Below the pieces are notes generated by a model that was not told where the DNA came from, made no database searches, and saw only the letters and a program-made list of their open reading frames with translations. Shown piece after piece: positions 16,740 to 25,060 of a DNA stretch of 37,248 nt. Each line of letters starts with the position of its first letter. Position 1 is the first letter of the stretch. Source of the DNA: Clostridiales bacterium (GTDB lineage Bacteria > Bacteroidota > Bacteroidia > Bacteroidales > Muribaculaceae); the NCBI GenBank assembly GCA_023666645.1, contig JAMPBP010000014.1, positions 1 through 37,248 of the forward strand. The letters run 5' to 3'. A program made the translations under genes and the position numbers.

Positions 16740-18056
16740 ATGGGACAATTAGTAGCTATTGTGGGACGTCCAAATGTGGGTAAGTCGACTCTCTTCAACC
16801 GACTTACCCAAACACGTACTGCAATCGTGGATCCTACCGCCGGCACTACCCGTGACCGTCAATATGGCAAGGTCGACTGGAATGGCAAGGAGTTTTCGAT
16901 TGTTGATACAGGTGGTTGGGTGGTCAACAGCGACGATGTATTTGAAGGAGAAATCAACAAGCAGGTGGCTTTGGCCATAGAGCAGGCCGATGAGATACTT
17001 TTTGTTGTTGATGCCATGAATGGCGTGACCGACCTCGACGACCATGTCGCTGAGATTCTGCGCAAGTCGCGTAAGCCGGTCATTCTTGTGGCCAACAAGG
17101 TCGATTCCAACGATTGGCTTTACAATGTGCCTGAATTTTATTCGCTTGGTCTGGGTGAGCCTTATCCCATTTCGGCTGTGAGCGGTTTCGGTACCGGTGA
17201 CCTCCTTGATGAGGTTGTCAAGGAATTGCCTGAGAAGGACGATGAGGAGGAGGCACTTGAGGAGATTCCCAGGTTTGCTATCGTGGGACGACCCAATGCA
17301 GGCAAATCATCGTTGATCAATGCTTTTATAGGAGAGGACCGTCATATCGTCACCGATGTTGCGGGTACCACGCGTGACAGTATATATACACGTTACAATA
17401 AGTTTGGCTTTGACTTTTATCTGGTCGATACGGCCGGTATACGCAAGAAGACCAAGGTCAACGAGGATATCGAGTATTACTCAGTAATACGCTCCATACG
17501 TGCCATAGAGTCGAGCGATGTGTGTATTCTCATGATCGATGGTACACGTGGTATTGAAGCTCAGGACACTGCGATATTCTCGCTCATACAGCGTAACCGC
17601 AAGGCACTCATCGTGTGTGTCAACAAGTGGGACCTTGTGGAGGATAAGTCGGTTGCTGCCATACGGCACTACGAGGAGGCCATACGTGCACGTTTTGCTC
17701 CCTTCACCGATTTTCCCATCCTTTTCACATCGGCTCTCACCAAGCAACGTATATACAAGGTGCTCGAGACGGCTGTCGAGGTTTATAAGAACCGTAAGCG
17801 CACAGTTCCAACTCACCAACTTAATACAGTGATGCAGGAGGCGATAGCAGCCTATCCGCCACCTGCCAACAAAGGAAAATATGTCAAGATAAAATATGTG
17901 ACGATGTTGAAAGGGTCGCCTATTCCCACGTTTATCTTCTTCTGTAATCTGCCTCAGTGGGTCAAAGAGCCTTATCGGCGTTATCTTGAGAATAAGATAA
18001 GGGAGAATTGGGATTTCCATGGTACTCCTGTCAACGTCTTCATGCGTGAGAAGTAA
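16740..18056 (+). CDS. der: GTPase Der (EngA)
   Basis: A 438-residue ribosome-assembly GTPase with two tandem G domains, as is unique to Der. The first has GRPNVGKST (8-16) with DTGG and NKVD; the second has GRPNAGKSS (about 183) with DTAG and NKWD. A C-terminal KH-like domain (about 350-438) ends in [13 protein letters not shown]. It acts on the 50S subunit. Length and order are standard. Confidence 0.97.
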   Translation: MGQLVAIVGRPNVGKSTLFNRLTQTRTAIVDPTAGTTRDRQYGKVDWNGKEFSIVDTGGWVVNSDDVFEGEINKQVALAIEQADEILFVVDAMNGVTDLDDHVAEILRKSRKPVILVANKVDSNDWLYNVPEFYSLGLGEPYPISAVSGFGTGDLLDEVVKELPEKDDEEEALEEIPRFAIVGRPNAGKSSLINAFIGEDRHIVTDVAGTTRDSIYTRYNKFGFDFYLVDTAGIRKKTKVNEDIEYYSVIRSIRAIESSDVCILMIDGTRGIEAQDTAIFSLIQRNRKALIVCVNKWDLVEDKSVAAIRHYEEAIRARFAPFTDFPILFTSALTKQRIYKVLETAVEVYKNRKRTVPTHQLNTVMQEAIAAYPPPANKGKYVKIKYVTMLKGSPIPTFIFFCNLPQWVKEPYRRYLENKIRENWDFHGTPVNVFMREK

Positions 18057-18060
18057 TAAG

Positions 18061-18111
18061 AGCCGGCTCCCCTCGACAGTGATGAATGATGGGGAGCCGG
18101 CTTGTTTTTTT
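18061..18111 (+). terminator. Strong intrinsic terminator after der
   Basis: A perfect 12-bp GC-rich stem (AGCCGGCTCCCC/GGGGAGCCGGCT, loop of 18) is followed by TGTTTTTTT. It lies between the convergent der and tyrA genes and may also stop the aromatic operon from the other side, although the T-tract there is poor. Confidence 0.9.
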
Positions 18112-18129
18112 ACACAATCTTGGTGTTGG

Positions 18130-18903
18130 TTACTTCAGGTTGTCGCGTACACGGTCGAGAAACTCTTTCATGGCCACTGTGTCGCGCTTTTCCACTATGG
18201 ACTGGAGCCGGGTGAGCCGCTCTCTTATTAGCTCGAGCTGTGCCGGAGTATTGGGGTTGAAGAGGATTTCGCTGAGCAAGTAGTCGTCCTCGCTCATGAG
18301 ACCATGGGCAATGGCGAGATGGCGCTTGAATGTGGTTCCGGGAGCATCCTGATGTTTCATGATCGACCCGAATACAAGGGTCGATGCAAATGGGATTGAG
18401 AGTGAGTAGGCGATAGTCTCATCATGCTGGGCAAATGTGTATTCCTCGATGTGCAGTTTCAGGTTGCTGTACAATTGTCTGAAAAAAGCTTTTCCCAGGT
18501 CATCGCCCTCGGAGATGATGATTGCATTCTCGCTCGATAGATTGCTGAGGGTGGCAAATGTGGGTCCGAACATGGGGTGGGTGGAAACGAAAGGGTGTCC
18601 GCAGCCGGCGTAGAATTCGGGCAGTCCTGTCTTGACCGACGCGATATCGCTTAATATAGTGTGGTCTGACAGGTGGGGTAATACGCTCTTGAAGGCATCG
18701 AGTGTATATTTTACTGTAGCTGCGTTGATTACCAGCTGTGGGGCAAACTCGTCAATCTCGTCAAGGACTGTGAAACGACGGGCATTGTAGGTGAACCGCA
18801 AGCGGTGTGGGTCAGGATCATATACCGCGACTTCATGGTCAAATGACAAGAGATCACAGAAGAATGTCCCCATCTTTCCAGCTCCAAGAATAAGTATTTT
18901 CAT
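18130..18903 (-). CDS. tyrA: Prephenate dehydrogenase family protein (TyrA)
   Basis: A 257-residue NAD(P)-dependent dehydrogenase that converts prephenate to 4-hydroxyphenylpyruvate on the tyrosine branch. The Rossmann motif LGAGKMGTFF is at residues 6-15. The motif FVSTHPMFGPT, with the conserved active-site His, and the following helical C-terminal half (LSIPFAS) match the TyrA family. It has no ACT or chorismate mutase domain; the mutase is carried by the neighbouring DAHP synthase. It is the last gene of the operon, 27 nt after aroF-like. Confidence 0.92.
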   Translation of the reverse strand: MKILILGAGKMGTFFCDLLSFDHEVAVYDPDPHRLRFTYNARRFTVLDEIDEFAPQLVINAATVKYTLDAFKSVLPHLSDHTILSDIASVKTGLPEFYAGCGHPFVSTHPMFGPTFATLSNLSSENAIIISEGDDLGKAFFRQLYSNLKLHIEEYTFAQHDETIAYSLSIPFASTLVFGSIMKHQDAPGTTFKRHLAIAHGLMSEDDYLLSEILFNPNTPAQLELIRERLTRLQSIVEKRDTVAMKEFLDRVRDNLK

Positions 18904-18930
18904 TTCAGTATACTGCTTTTGATGCCTTTA

Positions 18931-20004
18931 TTACAGTGAATTGACAATCTCAATCTGTTTGCGCACCGACTCCTCGTGAATTGCAGCAAGAACCTTGCGC
19001 ATGAAATCGGGGGACATTCCCATCTCAGCGGCGAGTTTCACACGGTTGCTCATGAGATCCTCGTAGCGGTTGGACTGTACTACGGGCATGCGGTGCTCTT
19101 TCTTGAACTGACCTATCTCGCAGGCTACTCTCATGCGTTTGTTGAGTACTTCGAGCAACTCATTATCAAGGTTGTCGATCTGTTTGCGCAGCAATTCAAG
19201 GCTCTCGGTAGTTACCGTTTGCTCACGCAGAACGAGAGTATGGAGAATGAAGTCGAGTATTTCGGGTGTTACCTGCTGACTCTTGTCGCTCCAGGCTTGG
19301 TCGGGGTCGCAGTGACTCTCGATAATGAGCCCGTCAAAACCCATGTCGAGAGCTTGTTGGGAAATAGATGCAATGAGTTCTCGCTTGCCGCCAATGTGGC
19401 TTGGGTCATTGATGATGGGGAGTCCTGGAATACGTCGGCGCAGTTCGATTGGAATGTGCCATTGAGGCATATTGCGGTACATGTGTTTGCCATATGCACT
19501 GAATCCGCGGTGAATCGCTCCAAGACGCCTCAGACCTACGGCAAACAGGCGTTCAATGGCACCGATCCATAGCTCGAGGTCGGGATTCATGGGGTTTTTC
19601 ACGAGCACGGGCACATCTTTGCCCGACTCAGCGATAGCCTCGGCAATCTCTTGCATGGCAAATGGATTGGCCGATGTGCGGGCTCCTATCCACAGCAGGT
19701 CTATGTCATGGTCAAGGGCTGCTTGCACGTGGGCTTTTGTGGCAACTTCGGTCGACATGAGCATGCCTGTCTCGGCTTTGGCTTTCTGCATCCATATCAG
19801 GGCATCGGTTCCGATTCCCTCGAATCCACCGGGTTTAGTGCGAGGTTTCCACACGCCGGCACGCATGATCCTGATGCCGTTGGCGGCCAGGGCGTGGGCT
19901 GTTTCCAGTATTTGTTGTTCGGTCTCGGCACTGCAGGGACCGGCTATTATCATTGGACGCTTGGTGAGCGCTGCGTCGTCAAAAAGGGGAAGGAATTTAT
20001 CCAT
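18931..20004 (-). CDS. Bifunctional DAHP synthase / chorismate mutase
   Basis: A 357-residue fusion of the entry enzyme and a branch enzyme of aromatic synthesis. Residues about 1-260 are a KDO8P-synthase-like (type I-beta) DAHP synthase: MIIAGPCSAE, RAGVWKPRTKPG, VLVKNPMNPD, NDPSHIGGKRE and IESHCDPDQA carry the metal and phosphate ligands. Residues about 268-350 are an AroQ chorismate mutase with LRKQIDNLDNELLEVLNKRM and EIGQFKKEH. In this type the mutase domain often also serves as the feedback sensor for the synthase. No N-terminal ferredoxin-like regulatory domain is present. A short GCCTGAA/TTCAGGC hairpin lies upstream, over the aminotransferase stop codon. Confidence 0.95.
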   Translation of the reverse strand: MDKFLPLFDDAALTKRPMIIAGPCSAETEQQILETAHALAANGIRIMRAGVWKPRTKPGGFEGIGTDALIWMQKAKAETGMLMSTEVATKAHVQAALDHDIDLLWIGARTSANPFAMQEIAEAIAESGKDVPVLVKNPMNPDLELWIGAIERLFAVGLRRLGAIHRGFSAYGKHMYRNMPQWHIPIELRRRIPGLPIINDPSHIGGKRELIASISQQALDMGFDGLIIESHCDPDQAWSDKSQQVTPEILDFILHTLVLREQTVTTESLELLRKQIDNLDNELLEVLNKRMRVACEIGQFKKEHRMPVVQSNRYEDLMSNRVKLAAEMGMSPDFMRKVLAAIHEESVRKQIEIVNSL

Positions 20005-20073
20005 GATATTTTGTGTTTGGTTGTGTATTCAGTTTGCTGGAATTGTAATAGTGGAGCCTGAAGGGCAGAATGT

Positions 20074-21255
20074 TCAGGCCGGGGCAGAGCACGCGGTGAT
20101 GCGTTTCAGTGCTCTTTCCATATTTTCGCGTGTGGCACAAAGCGAGATCCGTATATAACGGTCACCGTTGTTGCCGAATATGAAGCCTGGGGTAATGAAT
20201 ACGTGTGCATCGTGAAGGACTTTGTCGGCAAGGTATTCGCTCGATGGCATGTCCTCAGGGATACGTCCCCACAGGAAAAGGCCTTGCTGGTTGGGATCGG
20301 CCTCGCAGTGCAGTGCCTCCATGATTCTCATTGCTGCTTCCCGGCGGTAGGCATACACGGTGTTGAGGTCATCATACCATTTCTTGTCGAGTGAGAGAGC
20401 TTTGATGGCGGCTTTCATCATAGGTTTGAACTGACCCGAATCGACATTGCTCTTTACCTTGACTATCCAGTTGATGAAGGTGGGGTTGGAGGCGACCATA
20501 GCCATACGCCAACCGGCCATGTTGTGGCTTTTGCTCAGTGAGTTCATCTCGATGACAATATCCCGGGCGCCTTCAATTTGCAGCATGCTTGTGGGTTGCT
20601 TGCTCAGAATAAAGCTGTAGGGGTTGTCATGGGCAATCACGATGCCGTGACGTTTACCAAAGTCAACAAGACGTTGCATGGTCTCGATAGAGGCCGGTGT
20701 CCCGGTAGGCATGTGCGGATAATTGACCCACATGAGTTTCACCTTGTCAAGGGGCAATCGCTCAAGTTGGCAAAAATCGGGCTGCCACCCGTTTTCAGGT
20801 TTAAGATCATATTTGATGACTTCGGCCTCGACCAGTTGGGCTGCCGAGGTGTAGGTGGGATATCCCGGGTCGGGAACAAGTACTGCGTCACCTGGATTGA
20901 GGAATGTGAGATTCACATGCAAAATGCCCTCCTTGGAACCTATTAGCGGCTGTATCTCGCAAGAGGGGTCGAGTGTGACGCTATACCACTTTTGGTACCA
21001 CTTGGCGTAGGCTTCTCTCAATTCAGGAAGTCCCACAGTGAGCTGGTAGGAGTGGTTGGCCGGATTGTGGGCTTCCTCGCAGAGTGTCTCTATAACATCG
21101 CCAGAGGGTGCACGGTCGGGACCACCGATACCAAGCGAGATGACATCGAGACCCTCCGCGTTCATTTTGGCCACCTCGCGCAGTTTGCGCGAGAAGTAGT
21201 ATTCTTTTATTTGAGCCACCCGGCGGGCCGGCTTTATCTTGTCTGAAAGTTCCAT
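20074..21255 (-). CDS. PLP-dependent aminotransferase, class I/II
   Basis: A 393-residue fold-type I aminotransferase. The Schiff-base lysine is in the motif MNSLSKSHNMAGWRM, with PDPGYPTY, HDNPYSF and the final Arg (YIRISLC) as family landmarks. Its position between the prephenate dehydratase and DAHP synthase genes makes phenylpyruvate/4-hydroxyphenylpyruvate transamination the likely role, giving Phe and Tyr. Sequence alone would also allow aspartate or LL-diaminopimelate-type substrates. Gaps are 27 nt upstream and 69 nt downstream. Confidence 0.9.
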   Translation of the reverse strand: MELSDKIKPARRVAQIKEYYFSRKLREVAKMNAEGLDVISLGIGGPDRAPSGDVIETLCEEAHNPANHSYQLTVGLPELREAYAKWYQKWYSVTLDPSCEIQPLIGSKEGILHVNLTFLNPGDAVLVPDPGYPTYTSAAQLVEAEVIKYDLKPENGWQPDFCQLERLPLDKVKLMWVNYPHMPTGTPASIETMQRLVDFGKRHGIVIAHDNPYSFILSKQPTSMLQIEGARDIVIEMNSLSKSHNMAGWRMAMVASNPTFINWIVKVKSNVDSGQFKPMMKAAIKALSLDKKWYDDLNTVYAYRREAAMRIMEALHCEADPNQQGLFLWGRIPEDMPSSEYLADKVLHDAHVFITPGFIFGNNGDRYIRISLCATRENMERALKRITACSAPA

Positions 21256-21282
21256 GATGAGGATTGTTGTTTCTTTTGATAT

Positions 21283-22134
21283 TCAGGATGGATTGGTGCA
21301 TTCCACATATTCACCTAAAATTTTAAAATCGTTCATGAGGGGCCTGGCTGCTTCGATGGCTTGCCTATATCTCACATAGCTGTCAAAGGTGAGGTCAACA
21401 TAAAATCGGTATTCCCATTCTCTTCCCACAATGGGTAGTGACTGGATTTTTGACAGGTTGATATCATAGAATGACAGTATCGTCAATACTTTGGCGAGAG
21501 CTCCTTGACTATGGGGCAGAGTGAACTCTATTGATGACTTGTTTATCAGTTCGGCCTTGGGTGTCATTTCTCTGGCTACAAGAGGGTCGGCGACAATGAG
21601 GAAGCGGGTGAAGTTGCGCTTGTTGGTTTCTATACCCTCCTGGAGTATATCAAGGCCATATAGTTCAGCGGCATATTTGCCACATACTGCGGCATGTCCT
21701 TTCATGTTGTTGATGGCGATATCGCGCGCGCTGCCTGCGGTGTCATTTTTCTCTACGATGTTGAAGCCCGGGTGCCTGCGCAGGAATTGTTCACATTGCA
21801 TCAGAGCCATGGGGTGGGAGTTGACTTCCGAGATGCTGTCGATGGTTTCCCCGGGGAGGGCGCACAGCACATGGCTTATGCGCATCTTGGTCTCACCGAC
21901 AATGCGCAGGTTACTCTTCCTCAGCAACTCGTGGTTGGGGAGAAGGCTGCCGGCTATGGTGTTCTCTATGGCAAGAATGCCAATCAATGAAGCGTCGTTG
22001 TCGAGAGTGTCAAACATTTCATGGAATGTATCGCATTCCACTGTCTCGATCTCTTCATCGTCAAAGTAGGCGCGGGCTGCGGCATCGTGGAAGCAGCCTG
22101 CTATGCCTTGTATTGTCACTCGTTTCATTTTCAT
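21283..22134 (-). CDS. pheA: Prephenate dehydratase
   Basis: A 283-residue monofunctional prephenate dehydratase that converts prephenate to phenylpyruvate. The catalytic motif RNFTRFLIV (Thr-Arg-Phe) and KNDTAGSARDIA are present in the first 190 residues. An ACT domain (about 195-275; SQGALAKVLTILSFYDINLSKIQSLP) should bind Phe for feedback inhibition. Starts at 22134 and 22128 are both possible. It is the first structural gene of the operon, 38 nt after the leader terminator, so it is directly exposed to attenuation. Confidence 0.95.
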   Translation of the reverse strand: MKMKRVTIQGIAGCFHDAAARAYFDDEEIETVECDTFHEMFDTLDNDASLIGILAIENTIAGSLLPNHELLRKSNLRIVGETKMRISHVLCALPGETIDSISEVNSHPMALMQCEQFLRRHPGFNIVEKNDTAGSARDIAINNMKGHAAVCGKYAAELYGLDILQEGIETNKRNFTRFLIVADPLVAREMTPKAELINKSSIEFTLPHSQGALAKVLTILSFYDINLSKIQSLPIVGREWEYRFYVDLTFDSYVRYRQAIEAARPLMNDFKILGEYVECTNPS

Positions 22135-22172
22135 TGTTATGTTGTGGGCCCATGTATTGGCGGTGTGATATT

Positions 22173-22208
22173 AAAAAATCCCGCAGGTGAATGTCAACCG
22201 CGGGATTT
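22173..22208 (-). terminator. Leader terminator (attenuator) upstream of pheA
   Basis: On the minus strand AAATCCCGC (22200-22208) pairs perfectly with GCGGGATTT (22176-22184), and inner GG/CC pairs tighten the loop. Six T follow in total, ending at 22173. It lies inside the leader, not after a gene, with the aromatic operon downstream. The 5' arm can alternatively pair with GCGGGAT at 22259-22265, directly after the leader-peptide stop. Confidence 0.88.
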
Positions 22209-22255
22209 GAATATTGTCTTTGTTTGTATTGTCTAACAACTCGGTAATGCAACGT

Positions 22256-22265
22256 GTTATCCCGC
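22256..22265 (-). promoter_or_regulatory. Antiterminator segment (region 2)
   Basis: GCGGGATAAC begins 3 nt after the leader stop codon. Its first seven bases repeat the terminator's 3' arm, so they can pair with the terminator 5' arm ATCCCGC (22200-22206). Its CGGGATAA core also pairs perfectly (8 bp) with TTATCCCG at 22349-22356. It therefore has two mutually exclusive partners, as in classical attenuators. Confidence 0.75.
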
Positions 22266-22267
22266 TC

Positions 22268-22330
22268 TTATTTTGTCCAAAAATAAAAGTAATAAAAATA
22301 ACCGCTGTTAAAAAATCGAGTTGATTTCAT
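22268..22330 (-). CDS. Aromatic-rich leader peptide (attenuator)
   Basis: A 20-codon frame, ATG at 22330 and TAA ending at 22268. Ten of 20 residues are aromatic: the core reads FFNSGYFYYFYFW (5 Phe, 4 Tyr, 1 Trp), concentrated in codons 6-7 and 11-18. It sits between a good promoter and a terminator, with the Phe/Tyr biosynthetic operon downstream. Ribosome stalling for lack of charged tRNA-Phe, -Tyr or -Trp would leave region 2 free to pair with the terminator arm and allow read-through. Fast translation to the stop would cover region 2 and let the terminator form. The peptide itself probably has no other function. Confidence 0.82.
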   Translation of the reverse strand: MKSTRFFNSGYFYYFYFWTK

Positions 22331-22348
22331 TGTCGTAGTTTTTGTTCT

Positions 22349-22356
22349 CGGGATAA
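22349..22356 (-). promoter_or_regulatory. 5' pairing segment (region 1)
   Basis: TTATCCCG lies at or next to the predicted transcription start, 18 nt before the leader ATG. It is perfectly complementary to CGGGATAA after the leader stop. If the leader is not translated, 1:2 pairing would leave the terminator free, a default-off state. Confidence 0.6.
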
Positions 22357-22363
22357 TCTGTTA

Positions 22364-22396
22364 CAAAGGTAAAGTGTTTGGGTTATATTTTGCAAC
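22364..22396 (-). promoter_or_regulatory. Promoter of the aromatic operon leader
   Basis: The minus strand reads GTTG (22393-22396), 21 nt spacer, TACCTTTG (22364-22371), a good Bacteroidetes promoter. The expected start near 22357 puts region 1 at the very 5' end of the RNA and the leader ATG about 27 nt downstream. Confidence 0.72.
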
Positions 22397-22423
22397 TTTT
22401 TAAACTAAAAACTTTGATTTTTT

Positions 22424-23041
22424 TTAGAAAAGGTAGGTCACGCGTACTGTCCATGTGCGGTTGCGCGCTGAGAGTTCCTCCAGTTTCACTGTTTTGAGGG
22501 AGTAGGTCATACCCCAAGTATAGCTGCCTTGAACCTGCCAGTGGCGCAGTATCTCAAAACCTATGCCACATTGCACACCCAAGTCTCCGCCGGCATATTC
22601 AAGCGCTTTGATTCGGTTGTGTCCCATAAGGAAAGAGAATGATGGACCACCAAATACATAGGGGGCCACATAATCTTCCAATCCAGACATGCGGGTCCAT
22701 TTGAACCGGAGGTTTACGGGAATTTCAAGGTAGTGAAGATAAGAGCGTTCGCGTCCATAGCCTTCAGAAGCCCACACCTTGCGCTGTCCCAGGTTCAATG
22801 TGGCGCCGCGCTGAGTATAGAGGGCAGCGATATCGATGCCGAATCCTATGCCGGGAAACATCATTTCTCCCTGTATACCTACTACCTCACCTACACTCTT
22901 GTCGATGTCGAAGAGTGTCTGCTTGAATTTCAGTGTGGTGAGGTCAAGTCCTACTGTGGGTCCGTAACGGAACTGTGCTGCCGCGGGAAACGCTGCACCG
23001 AGGCTTATCAACAGTACTAATATCGAAAATAACTTCTTCAT
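22424..23041 (-). CDS. PorT-like outer-membrane beta-barrel protein
   Basis: A 205-residue protein with a clear signal peptide (KKLFSILVLLISLGAAFPAAAQ) and a beta-strand-rich body starting FRYGPTVGLDLTTLKF, ending in a strand with a terminal Phe (VRVTYLF). Both ends fit the Bacteroidetes outer-membrane beta-barrel (PorT/OMP_b-brl) family of about eight strands. The specific role is unknown. It starts 1 nt after the hisS stop, so it depends on the hisS transcript. Confidence 0.85.
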   Translation of the reverse strand: MKKLFSILVLLISLGAAFPAAAQFRYGPTVGLDLTTLKFKQTLFDIDKSVGEVVGIQGEMMFPGIGFGIDIAALYTQRGATLNLGQRKVWASEGYGRERSYLHYLEIPVNLRFKWTRMSGLEDYVAPYVFGGPSFSFLMGHNRIKALEYAGGDLGVQCGIGFEILRHWQVQGSYTWGMTYSLKTVKLEELSARNRTWTVRVTYLF

Positions 23042-23042
23042 T

Positions 23043-24410
23043 TCAATGGTTGTTTATTATGGCGATGGCCTCAGCGGTATCTACGAGCGACTGCTCCCCG
23101 CTTGCCATGTTTTTCAGTGTCATCTTTCCCTGGGCCAGTTCGGTCTCGCCTATTATGGCCACATAGGGTATCATACGGCCGTCGGCCCACGACATTTGCT
23201 TTTTCATCTTAGTGGCATCGGGATATACCTCGGCGGCTATGCCGGCCTGACGCATGGCTTTCACAGCTTTCATGGCTGCAAGGCATTCCTGATCTCCAAG
23301 ATTGGCAAACATCACTACAGTAGTCTTGGCCGTGGCCTCGGGGAAAAGGTCGAGAGCCGTGAGTACATCATATATGCGGTCGGCACCAAAGGAGATACCC
23401 ACACCCGAGAGTCCCGGCATGCCGAATACACCTGTGAGATTGTCGTAGCGTCCACCTCCGGTTATAGAGCCTATGGCAACGTCGAGAGCCTTGACTTCAA
23501 TGATAGTGCCGGTATAGTAATTGAGACCTCGTGCGAGTGAAACATCGAGATCGAGAGTGGCTTTCAATCCAAGCGATTCTGAACCCTTGATGACTGTGAG
23601 CAATTCTTCGATGCCCTTGCGTCCGGTTTCTGAACCGGCCAACACTTGTGACAACTGCTCCAGACGTTCTGAGGTAGTGCCGTTGATGGAAAGGATAGGC
23701 TGTAGTTTGTCGATGGCTTCATTGTCAAGACCGCGCTCGGCAAGTTCGAGATTCACGTTGTCGATTCCTATCTTGTCGAGTTTGTCGATGGCGACTGTGA
23801 TATCGACAATTTTGTCGGGGTGGCCTATGGTCTCGGCTATGCCTGCGAGAACCTTACGGTTGTTGAGCTTGATGGCGATGTTGATGTTCAGACGTGAGAA
23901 TACCTCGTCAATGAGTTGCAGCAACTCGATTTCGTTGACCAGCGAGTCGGATCCCACCACATCGGCATCACACTGGTAGAACTCGCGGTAGCGACCTTTC
24001 TGGGGACGGTCGGCGCGCCACACGGGTTGTATCTGATAGCGCTTGAAGGGCATCTGCAACTCATTGCGATGCTGTACTACAAAGCGGGCGAAAGGAACAG
24101 TGAGGTCGTAGCGCAAGCCTTTCTCACACAGTTGGGCGGCAAGCTTGAGTGTATCGCCCGACTCGATGAGAGTGTGATCCACTTTCGACAGATAGTCGCC
24201 CGAATTCAATATTTTGAACAGTAGTTTGTCTCCTTCCTCGCCATATTTTCCCATCAGTGTCGACAGGTTTTCCATGGCAGGTGTCTCGATAGGCATGAAG
24301 CCATAGAGACGGAATACCTCGCGTATGGTGTCAAAGATATAGTTGCGTCGTGAAGTCTCGGCTGGCGAGAAGTCGCGTGTACCCTTAGGTATTGAAGGTT
24401 TCTGAGCCAT
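23043..24410 (-). CDS. hisS: Histidyl-tRNA synthetase
   Basis: A 455-residue class II aminoacyl-tRNA synthetase that charges tRNA-His. Motif 2 is around [13 protein letters not shown], the histidine-specific [15 protein letters not shown] and motif 3 [13 protein letters not shown] are present, and the C-terminal anticodon-binding domain covers about residues 355-450. The length is on the long side for a bacterial HisRS but normal for Bacteroidetes. A TAAATTTG box lies 41 nt upstream. A beta-barrel gene is attached downstream. Confidence 0.97.
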   Translation of the reverse strand: MAQKPSIPKGTRDFSPAETSRRNYIFDTIREVFRLYGFMPIETPAMENLSTLMGKYGEEGDKLLFKILNSGDYLSKVDHTLIESGDTLKLAAQLCEKGLRYDLTVPFARFVVQHRNELQMPFKRYQIQPVWRADRPQKGRYREFYQCDADVVGSDSLVNEIELLQLIDEVFSRLNINIAIKLNNRKVLAGIAETIGHPDKIVDITVAIDKLDKIGIDNVNLELAERGLDNEAIDKLQPILSINGTTSERLEQLSQVLAGSETGRKGIEELLTVIKGSESLGLKATLDLDVSLARGLNYYTGTIIEVKALDVAIGSITGGGRYDNLTGVFGMPGLSGVGISFGADRIYDVLTALDLFPEATAKTTVVMFANLGDQECLAAMKAVKAMRQAGIAAEVYPDATKMKKQMSWADGRMIPYVAIIGETELAQGKMTLKNMASGEQSLVDTAEAIAIINNH

Positions 24411-24450
24411 TGATTTTGCTAACTTTGAACTTGTTCTTGATTTTAAACTG

Positions 24451-24458
24451 CAAATTTA
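24451..24458 (-). promoter_or_regulatory. -7 box for hisS
   Basis: TAAATTTG on the minus strand, 41 nt before the ATG. No clear -33 partner at the right distance. Confidence 0.45.
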
Positions 24459-24524
24459 GCGTTTTATATCAACTCACTACCATTATTTGCATATTTTAAC
24501 CACACATTACACGATGTAAATGTA

Positions 24525-24552
24525 AGAGCCCATTCCTTATCGAATGGGCTCT
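24525..24552 (-). terminator. Hairpin after the udp/membrane-protein pair
   Basis: A perfect 11-bp stem AGAGCCCATTC/GAATGGGCTCT with a 6-nt loop lies 20 nt after the stop at 24572. The bases that follow on the minus strand are TTACATTTACAT, a poor T-tract, so termination is likely but not typical. Confidence 0.55.
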
Positions 24553-24571
24553 GATGGTTGTGTATGTGTGC

Positions 24572-25060
24572 TCAGTCACCATACAGGTGACTGAGGGCCC
24601 GGGCCGCGCTCCCTATGGGGAGTGACTCGAAGGGTATGATGAGTAATTGCAATGGGGAGTTGTTGTAGCTCAGTTCGATATGGGTGTTGCGCTCAATTAT
24701 GTTTTCTATATTTTTGCCGTCAAGAGTCATTTCAGCAATTGATAGGTCAGACTCTTCGTCGGGATTGTCAAACTGAATGGTTATTGAACGGTCGGGATTG
24801 ATGATGACATGGTGAGGACGTGACATAGCAGCCGCCTCGGGTTTGAGCAGATAACTATAATAGGCCATCATCAAGGCTGGAGGCAATAACATGAGAAGCC
24901 ATATGAGGGCGGCGACTATGTAGGCTTTGTCCCAGAAGGAAGCGATGCCAAACAGTGTCATGGGAATGACCGCTATCCACCAGCGCCGTGCTGCCAGTTT
25001 GGACATGGCGGCACGGGCATAGGTGGCCGGGCTTATCGTTATTGTCTCACTCTTGATCAT
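24572..25060 (-). CDS. Small two-helix membrane protein, YcxB-like architecture
   Basis: A 162-residue protein with two close hydrophobic segments (about residues 28-46 and 48-74) followed by a soluble beta-rich C-terminal domain (about 85-160). That domain ends IIPFESLPIGSAARALSHLYGD. The layout resembles YcxB-like proteins, whose function is unknown; no confident family match is claimed. Its ATG overlaps the udp stop codon (ATGA, 4 nt), so translational coupling with uridine phosphorylase is likely. Confidence 0.75.
   Translation of the reverse strand: MIKSETITISPATYARAAMSKLAARRWWIAVIPMTLFGIASFWDKAYIVAALIWLLMLLPPALMMAYYSYLLKPEAAAMSRPHHVIINPDRSITIQFDNPDEESDLSIAEMTLDGKNIENIIERNTHIELSYNNSPLQLLIIPFESLPIGSAARALSHLYGD

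Noticed and set aside
20056-20079. GCCTGAA/TTCAGGC hairpin between the aminotransferase and DAHP synthase genes as a second attenuator
   Set aside because: Only 7 bp, no T-tract on either side and no leader frame with regulatory codons. It may affect RNA stability at most.
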